Of a stretch of 64,000 nt of DNA, positions 27,122-34,229 are shown in pieces; within the stretch, counting starts at the first letter, position 1, and the number at the start of each line of letters is the position of its first letter. Below the pieces are notes generated by a model. The model saw only the letters and a list, made by a program, of their open reading frames with translations, was not told the origin of the DNA and did no database searches. The stretch comes from UBA2862 sp045658005 (GTDB lineage Bacteria > Bacillota > Clostridia > Christensenellales > Aristaeellaceae): NCBI GenBank assembly GCA_045658005.1, contig JAZOUD010000133.1, forward strand, positions 1 through 64,000. The letters are read 5' to 3'. Made by a program: the position numbers and the translations under genes.

Positions 27122-27610
27122 TTATCTGACGGCCTCGCCATCAGCAGCACCCGCGTCAAAATCAGCCAGCAGCCGGTTCAGCTCGTCACGGAAGGACTGT
27201 ATGTCCCTGAACTGTCGATACACCGAGGCGAAGCGGACATAAGCCACCTCGTCCAGTCGTTTCAGACCGTCCATCACCAGCTCGCCAACCATCTTGCTCG
27301 TGATCTCGGAATCCGGCTGGTTGTTCAGCTTGCGCTCGATATCCCGCACCAGGGCGTCGATCTCCCCAAGGGACACCGGACGCTTCTCGCAGGACTTCAC
27401 AATGCCGGACCGCAGCTTTTCCACATCGAAGGCTTCCCGTGTCTGATCCTTCTTGATGATCATCAGCGGAACCAGCTCGATGCGCTCATAGGTGGTGAAG
27501 CGCCGACCGCATTTTTCGCACTCCCGGCGCCTGCGGATGGAAGTGCCGTCCTCGTTCTGGCGGGAATCCACCACGCGGCTCTGGGTACAGCCGCACCAGG
27601 CACATTTCAT
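27122..27610 (-). CDS. nrdR: Transcriptional repressor NrdR
   Basis: 162 residues, slightly longer than the usual 150-155. Zinc ribbon with Cys pairs (KCAWCG, CEKCGRRF), a RRRR-like basic stretch, then the ATP-cone domain (VPLMIIKKDQTREAFDVEKL). It senses dATP/ATP and represses ribonucleotide reductase genes. None of those genes, and no clear NrdR box, was seen in the window. Confidence 0.95.
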   Translation of the reverse strand: MKCAWCGCTQSRVVDSRQNEDGTSIRRRRECEKCGRRFTTYERIELVPLMIIKKDQTREAFDVEKLRSGIVKSCEKRPVSLGEIDALVRDIERKLNNQPDSEITSKMVGELVMDGLKRLDEVAYVRFASVYRQFRDIQSFRDELNRLLADFDAGAADGEAVR

Positions 27611-27630
27611 CCATTCATCACCTCTTTATT

Positions 27631-27659
27631 ATTATACACAAAACGTGACCCAAAGTCCA
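27631..27659 (-). promoter_or_regulatory. Likely promoter of nrdR
   Basis: Minus strand TATAAT (27631-27636), 17 bases, with TGGACT as a weak -35 (27654-27659). Predicted start lies about 15 bases before the nrdR AGAGGTG site. Confidence 0.55.
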
Positions 27660-27686
27660 GTCTTTTTTTAAGTTTTTGGGCAGCGC

Positions 27687-28907
27687 TCAGTTGGCAATCT
27701 CAAGCAGCACGATGGCCTCGGCGAGCTGGTTGTCACTCACGGGGTCCGGCTCTGCCGGTATCGCCTGGCCCTCCAGGGCCACCTCCACGTCGGGCTGTAC
27801 ACCCACCCCTTGGGGACAGCGATCCAGGGCGTCGAAGTAGCTGGCGGTGGTCAGCTGCATGCCCGCGCTGTCGGACTGGAAGGTTTGAAGGGACTGGACA
27901 ATTCCCTTGCCGTAGGTCGTCAGGCCCACCACCTTGCCCCTGCCGAGGGCCTGCACCGAGCCGGCCAATATCTCCGAGGCGCTGGCGGACATGCCGTTAA
28001 CCAGCACCGCCAGCGGCACGTCGAAGAAATCCGCGTCGGAATAATAATCCTGCCTCGAGCCATTCCTCTGTTGGGTGTAGACGATCAGCCCCTTGGGCAG
28101 TATGGCATCCGCAATGCTGACCACCTGGTCCAGAAGTCCCCCGGGGTTGTTGCGCACGTCGATCACCATGCCCGCAACCTTCGCGGCCCTGAACGCGTCG
28201 ATCGCCTCGTGGAACACCTGGGAGGCGTCGCCGGTGAACTGGGCGATGTTGATGTAGCCGATATTGCCTGGCAGCACCTGGTAGCTGGCATAGCTGATCT
28301 TCACATCGCCCCGCGTGACCGGTATGGCCATACGCTGGCCGTCGCGTCGCACGGTCAGCGTCACCTGGGTCCTGTCCCCGCCCCTTATGCGGCGCACCGC
28401 CTCCAGATAGCTGCGGCCATCCACGCCGTTGACGGCGACGCCGTCCACAGCCAGGATCACATCGCCGGTGTGCACCCCCGCGGCCTGGGCGGGAGAATCC
28501 GGGAACACGCGAACGATCTCGATCTCCCCCTCCGACGTGTTTTGCAGCAGCGTGCCGATGCCGAAGTAGGCGCCGGCGGTGTCCTCGTTCTCCCGCTTGA
28601 GCTCCTCGGGCGTATAGTAAAAGGTATAGGGATCGCCTGTGGCGCCGGTCATCCCGCGAATCGCGCCCAGCACCAGCTCGTCCTCGTCCAGCGCCTTGTA
28701 ATAATCCTTCATCAGCGACTGCCGGACCTCGTCCAGGCGGCTGTAGCGCTGGATGGTGTCGTATTCCGCCTGGGTGACCCAGCGCCGGTTTTCTCCCTCG
28801 CCGCGACCCGCGCGGCCGGAGACCAGCAGCGTCGCCGTACTGGAGATCACCGCGATCATCAGCGCTCCCCATATCAATGCCATCACGCGCAGTTTGCTGT
28901 TTTTCAT
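27687..28907 (-). CDS. S41 family C-terminal processing peptidase (CtpA/CtpB type)
   Basis: 406 residues. N-terminal membrane anchor (about 7-30), N-terminal helical region, PDZ domain (GIGTLLQNTSEGEIEIVRVF, SPAQAAGVHTGDVILAVDG), then the tail-protease core with DVRNNPGGLLDQVV, the nucleophile Ser in GMSASASEILAG and the general-base Lys in TTYGKGIVQS. Exported, membrane-tethered serine protease. In sporulating Firmicutes CtpB acts in SigK signalling, but a vegetative role is equally possible. AGGAGG precedes the ATG. Confidence 0.93.
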   Translation of the reverse strand: MKNSKLRVMALIWGALMIAVISSTATLLVSGRAGRGEGENRRWVTQAEYDTIQRYSRLDEVRQSLMKDYYKALDEDELVLGAIRGMTGATGDPYTFYYTPEELKRENEDTAGAYFGIGTLLQNTSEGEIEIVRVFPDSPAQAAGVHTGDVILAVDGVAVNGVDGRSYLEAVRRIRGGDRTQVTLTVRRDGQRMAIPVTRGDVKISYASYQVLPGNIGYINIAQFTGDASQVFHEAIDAFRAAKVAGMVIDVRNNPGGLLDQVVSIADAILPKGLIVYTQQRNGSRQDYYSDADFFDVPLAVLVNGMSASASEILAGSVQALGRGKVVGLTTYGKGIVQSLQTFQSDSAGMQLTTASYFDALDRCPQGVGVQPDVEVALEGQAIPAEPDPVSDNQLAEAIVLLEIAN

Positions 28908-28935
28908 GGTGCCTCCTGAAAGCTGTTGATTGAAT

Positions 28936-28957
28936 ATGCGCCGGTAAACCGGCGCAT
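28936..28957 (-). terminator. Hairpin after PucR-type regulator gene
   Basis: Perfect 9-bp stem ATGCGCCGG (28936-28944 with 28949-28957) and tetraloop, lying between the regulator stop codon and the S41 peptidase gene. The U-run is weak (ATTCAATC). Confidence 0.55.
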
Positions 28958-28998
28958 TTCATGGCTGTTATGAATGTATGATGGACGCGGGCAGGCCA

Positions 28999-30069
28999 TT
29001 ACAGGCGCAGCTTGCGGTTGCTCTCACCCTTGCCCAGCAGCATCATCATCTTGAAGGTCACCGCGTCGTCAAAGTTGCGCAGGTCCAGGCCGATGGCGTG
29101 CTGCACCTTTTCCAGGCGGTACACCAGCGTATTGCGGTGGATGTACAGCTTGCGGGCCGTCTCCGACAGGTTCAGGCTGTTGTCAAAGAAGGTCTCGATG
29201 GTGTGGATCATCTCGTCGTTGAACAGGCGGGCGGTCTTTCGATTGAAGATGCGGCTGTTGTATTCAGCCCCCAGCTGGGAGGAGACCTCGTTGAGGAAGC
29301 GCTCCAGCAGCAGGTTGCGATAGACGAACACCTGACGGTTGCTGTGATAGATGCGCCCCACGTTGATGGCGCTGCGGGCTTCGGCGAAGGCTTCCGGCAT
29401 GGCCGTCAGCTCGGCGCGGGGATCGGAAATGCCGATGTAAACCGTCGTGCCGGTCTCCGTGAGGAAGCTGCTCTCAAAGGCGTTGGCATATTCCTCCACT
29501 TCGGCAAAGTCGGCGTCCTCGTCCACGGCCTTCAGCATGGCCACGGAATGATGCCCCACCTCGGTGATGATGTCATGCTCGCTGTCCACGGCATCCATCA
29601 TCATGCGAATAGCGGTCTCGACCTCCATGTCCTTGAAGTAGAAATAGAGCACGCAGCGGTTCATATGGATCGGGATGTTGTGCTCCGCCGCCAGCGATTC
29701 GAACTCGGTGCCCTCCACATCGCCCCGCAGCATCTGCCTCAGCGACTGCTCACGGTTGCTGTGGCTCATGTCCTCGCGCATCAGCACGTTGATCAGCTCC
29801 GCACAGAGCACGGCGCACTTCTTGATGTCGTCGCTGTCGCCATGCAGGCAGACGAACACCGGCTGATCGTCAGAGGTTCCGATCAGGGTCATGGCGCCGT
29901 AGATAAAGGGCACGGTGGGGTTGGCCAGCGCCTCCTCGGGAATGGTGAAGGTGCGCTGATCGCCCTCGGGCAGCAACACATTGCCTCCCGAATCCAGCAG
30001 CAGCGCCGACATGTCGATCATATTCAATACGCGGGCGATCTTCACGGTCACGCGATGATCCAGATACAT
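28999..30069 (-). CDS. PucR/CdaR-family transcriptional regulator
   Basis: 356 residues. The C-terminal helix-turn-helix LNLSETARKLYIHRNTLVYRL, followed by IGLDLRNFDDAVTFKMMML, is the PucR HTH. The middle (about 130-280) is a GGDEF-like degenerate fold usual in this family, and the N-terminus may bind a ligand. The ATG at 30067-30069 is chosen because AGGGAGG is eight bases upstream; a GTG and an ATG lie just before it in frame. An 18-bp perfect palindrome (30096-30113) lies over the promoter. Confidence 0.88.
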   Translation of the reverse strand: MYLDHRVTVKIARVLNMIDMSALLLDSGGNVLLPEGDQRTFTIPEEALANPTVPFIYGAMTLIGTSDDQPVFVCLHGDSDDIKKCAVLCAELINVLMREDMSHSNREQSLRQMLRGDVEGTEFESLAAEHNIPIHMNRCVLYFYFKDMEVETAIRMMMDAVDSEHDIITEVGHHSVAMLKAVDEDADFAEVEEYANAFESSFLTETGTTVYIGISDPRAELTAMPEAFAEARSAINVGRIYHSNRQVFVYRNLLLERFLNEVSSQLGAEYNSRIFNRKTARLFNDEMIHTIETFFDNSLNLSETARKLYIHRNTLVYRLEKVQHAIGLDLRNFDDAVTFKMMMLLGKGESNRKLRL

Positions 30070-30095
30070 GTTCATATCCTCCCTGTTCACCAGAG

Positions 30096-30113
30096 TACTT
30101 CTATATAGAAGTA
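30096..30113. promoter_or_regulatory. 18-bp palindrome at the PucR-type promoter
   Basis: TACTTCTATATAGAAGTA is a perfect palindrome. A -10 like TATACT (minus strand, 30110-30115) overlaps its edge, so a bound protein would cover the start region. Autorepression by the gene product is inferred. Confidence 0.6.
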
Positions 30114-30212
30114 TACCGAATCAATGTTTAAATCCGGCGTAATTTTTCTGTATAATCATTAACATCGCGTAAAAAAACGTCTGTTTTGTGTATTCTACAC
30201 GAACTGTAAAAT

Positions 30213-30986
30213 TTATGTGTCATCCAGCCAGTTGGTGACGATCCTGCTGCCCGGCTGGGCGACGGTCCACAGCATGGCGGGCAGCAGGCCCGCCTGCCGT
30301 ATGCTGACCACCGCGTCCCCCGCGACGATGACATGATCCAGCAGCGGTATGCGCAGAGGGGCGACGGCCTCCAATGCCTGGAGGGTACAGCGCAGATCCT
30401 CGTTGGAGGGACGCTTCGTGCCGCCGGGATGATTGTGGGCCAGCACGATAAACCGCGCCTGCGCCTGGAGCGTCGCCGAGAGCACCTGGCGCAGGTAGAA
30501 CGGCGCGTTGTCCACACCGCCCCGCTGCAGCAGCACCGGGCGGATCAGCTTGCCGGTGCGGTCCAGCAGGACCAGGTAAAAGCATTCCACATGCACGCCG
30601 ACATAGAGGGTCTTCAGGTATTCCCCCATGGGCTTCAGCCGATCCAGCCGGGGCCGGGCGCCCCATTCCTGGGACATGCAGGTGCGGGTCAGCGCAGGGA
30701 TCATGGCGTAGTAGAACGCGTCCAGCCTGGACAACCCCGACCGCTCCAGCGCCTGGCTGCTCGATTCCAGGAAATACAGCGGGGCGGGATAGCGCCTGCG
30801 CAGGTTCGCCATGAAGGCGTCCACCGGCTCGCGCTTGTGCATGAAGGCCTGGGTCTGCCGGATGGCATCGTACAGGGCCTCGCGCCGCTGGGCCAGCAGC
30901 GCCGGCGGAACGCTGTTCGGCATTCCCCTCTCGATGGATCGCAGTGCCGGCTTCAATCCGTCGCTGCGCCCAAGCACCCATTTCAT
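30213..30986 (-). CDS. RadC-like JAMM/MPN domain protein
   Basis: 257 residues. The C-terminal part has the JAMM metal motif HNHPGGTKRPSNED (HxH-x7-S-x2-D) and LLDHVIVAGDAVVSIRQAGLL, as in RadC/YicR. The segment VGVHVECFYLVLLDRTGKLI also fits. The N-terminal 110 residues differ from the usual RadC helix-hairpin-helix region and were not recognised. Related eukaryotic and bacterial JAMM proteins are isopeptidases or deubiquitinases; the function of RadC is not settled. It overlaps the upstream 94-residue gene by four bases. Confidence 0.82.
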   Translation of the reverse strand: MKWVLGRSDGLKPALRSIERGMPNSVPPALLAQRREALYDAIRQTQAFMHKREPVDAFMANLRRRYPAPLYFLESSSQALERSGLSRLDAFYYAMIPALTRTCMSQEWGARPRLDRLKPMGEYLKTLYVGVHVECFYLVLLDRTGKLIRPVLLQRGGVDNAPFYLRQVLSATLQAQARFIVLAHNHPGGTKRPSNEDLRCTLQALEAVAPLRIPLLDHVIVAGDAVVSIRQAGLLPAMLWTVAQPGSRIVTNWLDDT

Positions 30987-31267
30987 GCCGGAAGGGCGCC
31001 GGCCTGCTCCAGCGCCGCGCGCACTTCCTCCTGGCTTTCAAGCCGCTGGCCCATATACCAGCCGTCCTGTGCCTCGTCATACTTCAGCTCGGCGGCGCCG
31101 TCCACGGCCACGCCGCCCTTCACGAACACCAGGTCCAGCGACACGGGCTGGGGAATATCGTACAGATCCACCACGTATTCCCGGGTGGAAAGCTGCTCGG
31201 CGTCTTCAAAGCCCTCCAGAAACGCCCGCAGCGCCTCCTCCTGGGACTGTGTCAATTTGATCTTCAT
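30983..31267 (-). CDS. Conserved-looking 94-residue protein coupled to the JAMM gene
   Basis: Not recognised. Starts MKIKLTQSQEEALRAFLEGF, acidic overall, no membrane segment, no Cys. AAAGGAGG six bases before the ATG makes it a well-expressed real gene. It ends inside the start codon of the JAMM-domain gene (ATGA), so the two products are probably functionally linked, possibly as substrate or partner of the JAMM protein. A good promoter precedes it. Confidence 0.75.
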   Translation of the reverse strand: MKIKLTQSQEEALRAFLEGFEDAEQLSTREYVVDLYDIPQPVSLDLVFVKGGVAVDGAAELKYDEAQDGWYMGQRLESQEEVRAALEQAGALPA

Positions 31268-31307
31268 ACCTGTCCTCCTTTGTGGCGGGAGCCCTTTTCT
31301 TACACTA

Positions 31308-31336
31308 ATTTTAACGCAAGCAGCGTCCTTTTGCAA
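31308..31336 (-). promoter_or_regulatory. Promoter for the 94-residue gene and JAMM gene
   Basis: Minus strand TTGCAA (31331-31336), 17 bases, TAAAAT (31308-31313). Confidence 0.65.
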
Positions 31337-31355
31337 GGGCTGAACCAAAATTAAG

Positions 31356-31384
31356 TTGACCACAGGGCATGGGATTCGTATAAT
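31356..31384 (+). promoter_or_regulatory. Promoter for the Ig-like repeat protein
   Basis: Plus strand TTGACC (31356-31361), 17 bases, TATAAT (31379-31384). Divergent from the promoter at 31308-31336. Confidence 0.8.
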
Positions 31385-31423
31385 ATATAATGTGATATTG
31401 TGTGACAAGCGAGGCTTTGCGCC

Positions 31424-32785
31424 ATGAAAACCGTCTATAGCAAGCTGGCAAACCTGATCGCTGTGCTGATCGTGGGCATGCTGCTGTTCGCTCCAATGCG
31501 CTTCGGCAGCGAGGATTACCTCTATGCCCACCCCCGTTCCATACGCATGAACCCCGGCGACAGCTATGCCCTGAGCTACCGTCTGGACGCCGACGACCCC
31601 GCGCAGGCGGTCCTGTACAGCTCGGCCAATGAAGCTGTGGCCACCGTAGCCGCCGACGGCACGGTCACCGCCGTCGGCCCGGGCAAAACCCAGATCCTGC
31701 TGGATTCCGAGAGTGGCGCCCGCGCCAGGGTGCAGATCGAGGTCGTCAGCGCGCGCATCTCCACGCTGACGCTGAACACCGACCGCATGTCCATGGAGAA
31801 GGGCCAGGTTTCCGGCCTGCGGGCCATATTCGACGACAAGGCCGACAACACGCTGGTCCAATGGTCCAGCGAGAACGAGGCGGTGGCCCGCGTGGACGCC
31901 GTGGGCCGCGTCTCGGCGGTAGGCGGCGGCCGGACCCGCATCACGGCCACCGCCGTGAACGGGCTCTCCGCCAGCGCCGACATCAACGTGCACGTCACCG
32001 GCAACGCCATGCGCATCACCCCCGAGGACGTCCACCTGGGCGTGGGCGCCGCCCTGCACCTGGGCACGAACTACGTTCCCGCGGACACCACCGACACCGT
32101 GGCCCGCTGGACCAGCAGCGACGAAAACGTGCTTCGGGTCCAGCGGGACGGTACCCTGCAGGCCGTCGCCGAGGGCCAGGCCGTGCTCAGCGCCTTTTCC
32201 AGCGAAGGGCTAAGCGCCAGCACGGTGGTAAAGGTGGAGCCCCCGGTGGCGGATTTTGAGATCTCCCCCACTGCCGCCACCATCAAGCGCGGCAACACGC
32301 TGGCGCTGGAGTCCCGCTTCTTCGACGTCAACGGCAATCCCGACGCCAGCACTCACCTGGTCAGCTGGACCTCCAGCAACCCCGCCGTGGCCACTGTGGA
32401 GGATGGCGTGGTCACGGCCCTCAGGAGCGGATCGGCCCGAATCAGCGCTGCCGCAGACGGCAGGATCGCCAGCAGCGTGGTCAACGTCCAGACGATCATC
32501 GAAGAGATCCACCTGAACCTGCACCAGATCTATGTACTCCGGGAGCAGACCGTGATGCCCATACAACTGGAGGCCGAAATCGTCCCTGCCGACGCCGACG
32601 ACAAGCACCTGACCTGGAGCGCCGACAACGACCTGGTGGCCACCGTCAACCAGCGCGGGCTGGTGGAGCTGGTTGGCGGCTACGGCACCGCCACCGTCAC
32701 CGTGCAGTCCGCCAGCGGCGCCCAGGACCAGTTCGTGGTGAACGTAGTGGCCGAGCTGCCGGAGGGCATCGCCGGCGAGGAATGA
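31424..32785 (+). CDS. Exported protein with five BIG2-type Ig-like repeats
   Basis: 453 residues. N-terminal hydrophobic segment (about 9-26) acts as signal or membrane anchor. Five bacterial Ig-like group 2 repeats of about 80 residues follow (approximately 35-110, 112-190, 195-272, 275-355, 360-445), each with a motif like W(S/T)S(S/D)(N/E)..(V/A)A.V followed by G..(T/R)I(T/S)A. No LPxTG or other sorting signal at the C-terminus (ELPEGIAGEE). A cell-surface spacer or adhesion role is inferred. It stands alone between two terminator-like regions. Confidence 0.88.
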   Translation: MKTVYSKLANLIAVLIVGMLLFAPMRFGSEDYLYAHPRSIRMNPGDSYALSYRLDADDPAQAVLYSSANEAVATVAADGTVTAVGPGKTQILLDSESGARARVQIEVVSARISTLTLNTDRMSMEKGQVSGLRAIFDDKADNTLVQWSSENEAVARVDAVGRVSAVGGGRTRITATAVNGLSASADINVHVTGNAMRITPEDVHLGVGAALHLGTNYVPADTTDTVARWTSSDENVLRVQRDGTLQAVAEGQAVLSAFSSEGLSASTVVKVEPPVADFEISPTAATIKRGNTLALESRFFDVNGNPDASTHLVSWTSSNPAVATVEDGVVTALRSGSARISAAADGRIASSVVNVQTIIEEIHLNLHQIYVLREQTVMPIQLEAEIVPADADDKHLTWSADNDLVATVNQRGLVELVGGYGTATVTVQSASGAQDQFVVNVVAELPEGIAGEE

Positions 32786-32796
32786 ATGCCAGAACA

Positions 32797-32836
32797 GATG
32801 AAGGGTCCAAATCCCAACGGATTTGGACCCTTCATC
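32797..32836. terminator. Convergent terminator hairpin, 17 bp
   Basis: Perfect 17-bp stem (32797-32813 with 32820-32836), six-base loop, between the Ig-like repeat gene (plus) and rplT (minus). U-runs are weak on both sides, but the long perfect stem and convergent placement favour termination. Confidence 0.7.
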
Positions 32837-32851
32837 TATAATAATGGGGCT

Positions 32852-33211
32852 TTACTTGTTCAGCGCAGCCTTGGCCTTCTCCGCCAGCACCGCGAACGCG
32901 GCGGGATCGGCGATGGCCAGCTCGGACAGCATCTTGCGGTTGATGTCGATGCCGGCAACCTTCAGGCCGTTGATCAGCCTGGAGTAGCTCAGGCCGTTGA
33001 TGCGGGCCGCCGCGTTGATGCGGGCGATCCACAGGCTGCGGAAGTCGCGCTTTTTCAGCTTGCGACCGATGTAGGCGTAGCGCAGAGAACGGCGAACCTG
33101 TTCGCTGGCGGCGCGATACTGCTTGCTCTTGGCGCCAAAGTAGCCCTTCGCAAGCTTCATTACCTTACGCTTTTTCTTCTGTGCGTTGACAGCACGCTTA
33201 ATCCTTGCCAT
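32852..33211 (-). CDS. rplT: 50S ribosomal protein L20
   Basis: 119 residues, the standard length. The basic N-terminus MARIKRAVNAQKKKRKVMKL binds 23S rRNA; then YFGAKSKQYRAASEQVRRSL and ARINGLSYSRLINGLKVAGI. L20 represses its own operon in Firmicutes through the leader before infC. Last gene of infC-rpmI-rplT. Confidence 0.98.
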   Translation of the reverse strand: MARIKRAVNAQKKKRKVMKLAKGYFGAKSKQYRAASEQVRRSLRYAYIGRKLKKRDFRSLWIARINAAARINGLSYSRLINGLKVAGIDINRKMLSELAIADPAAFAVLAEKAKAALNK

Positions 33212-33226
33212 TCTTGATTCGCCTCC

Positions 33227-33424
33227 TTACTTGTACGGGATCAGTTTTTTCATGGTCTTGCCTTCTGTGGTGGTCAGATAGGCAGCCTTGCGCAGGTTGC
33301 GGGTGCGCTTGGTGGGCTTCTTGGTCAGGATATGACGCTTGAAGGCCTGAGCGCGCTTGACTTTTCCGCTCTTGGTGAGGTTAAAACGCTTTGCTGCGCC
33401 CTTGTGCGTCTTCTGTTTGGGCAT
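33227..33424 (-). CDS. rpmI: 50S ribosomal protein L35
   Basis: 65 residues, full length: MPKQKTHKGAAKRFNLTKSG, very basic, ending TMKKLIPYK. 15 bases before rplT. Confidence 0.98.
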   Translation of the reverse strand: MPKQKTHKGAAKRFNLTKSGKVKRAQAFKRHILTKKPTKRTRNLRKAAYLTTTEGKTMKKLIPYK

Positions 33425-33457
33425 GGGTTTTTCCTCCTCTCGTTGATCAGTAACAGA

Positions 33458-33970
33458 TTAATCGGAAGCTCTCGGGGAGATGAACATGATCATGCTGCGG
33501 CCTTCCATCTGGGGGGCTTTGTCCACGGTGCCATACTCCTTGATCCTATCGGCAAACTCATTCATGACCTGGCGGCCAATGTCGGAGTGGGTGATCTGGC
33601 GGCCGCGGAAGCGGATCGTCACCTTCACCTTGTTGCCGTCCTTCAGGAATTTCACGGCATTCTTGAACTTGACGTCGATGTCGTGATCCTCGATCGTTGC
33701 GGACAGGCGAACCTCCTTGACGGTAATGACCTTCTGATTCTTGCGGAACTCGCGCTCTTTTTTGGACTGCTCAAAGCGATATTTGCCGTAGTCCATGAGC
33801 TTGCAAACCGGCGGACGGGCCTGCGGGGCGATCTTGACCAGGTCCAGCTGACGCTCCTCTGCCAAGGCCAGCGCATCCCTGCTGGACATGACGCCCAGCT
33901 GCTCACCGTTCTGATCCACGACGCGCACCTCGCGGTCGCGAATCTCCTCGTTAATCATGAGATCGTTAAT
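33458..33970 (-). CDS. infC: Translation initiation factor IF-3, predicted AUU start
   Basis: 170 residues. IF-3 prevents premature subunit joining and proofreads the start codon. The N domain has LMINEEIRDREVRVVDQNGE and KLMDYGKYRFEQSKKEREF; the C domain has KVKVTIRFRGRQITHSDIG. The only well-spaced ribosome site is AGGAGGT, eight bases before an ATT at 33968-33970. The next in-frame ATG is 12 bases further in and is too far from it. AUU is the classical rare start of infC, used for autoregulation. A longer frame upstream is not supported. Confidence 0.9.
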   Translation of the reverse strand: MNDLMINEEIRDREVRVVDQNGEQLGVMSSRDALALAEERQLDLVKIAPQARPPVCKLMDYGKYRFEQSKKEREFRKNQKVITVKEVRLSATIEDHDIDVKFKNAVKFLKDGNKVKVTIRFRGRQITHSDIGRQVMNEFADRIKEYGTVDKAPQMEGRSMIMFISPRASD

Positions 33971-34112
33971 ACCGAAACACCTCCTATAAAGCTTGCCAAT
34001 AAAGAAAGAGCCGCGCATTGCGCCGCCCTCAACAGGCCCATACGGGCCCCCCTTGCTGTTTTAACCGCTGCAACGCGAATCGCAGGGTGAGAAGTCGGCG
34101 CTTCTGCTTACC
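33971..34112 (-). promoter_or_regulatory. L20-type autoregulatory leader of infC-rpmI-rplT
   Basis: The minus-strand leader contains GCGCCGACTTCTCACCCTGCG, spread over two adjoining elements, and a GGGCC-CATAC-GGGCCC hairpin, both typical of Firmicute infC leaders bound by L20. A GC-rich hairpin near 34004-34032 is followed by a TCTTTCTTT run just before the infC ribosome site and could be the regulated terminator. Assignment rests on recognised features, not on a covariance search. Confidence 0.7.
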
Positions 34113-34118
34113 TGAACT

Positions 34119-34147
34119 ATTATAGCAGTATCCCCCTGGAAAGGCAA
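34119..34147 (-). promoter_or_regulatory. Promoter of the infC operon
   Basis: Minus strand TTGCCT (34142-34147), 17 bases, TATAAT (34119-34124). Confidence 0.75.
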
Positions 34148-34229
34148 GGAAAGATCGCGTTAAATCACATCGCGCCCAAAAACACATGGGCAGGAAGACC
34201 TGCCCATGCTTTATGACCCTTGGTTTGCC

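Noticed and set aside
31430..32785. S-layer or LPxTG surface adhesin
   Set aside because: No SLH domain and no sorting signal; only Ig-like repeats and an N-terminal hydrophobic segment, so a more specific name is not justified.
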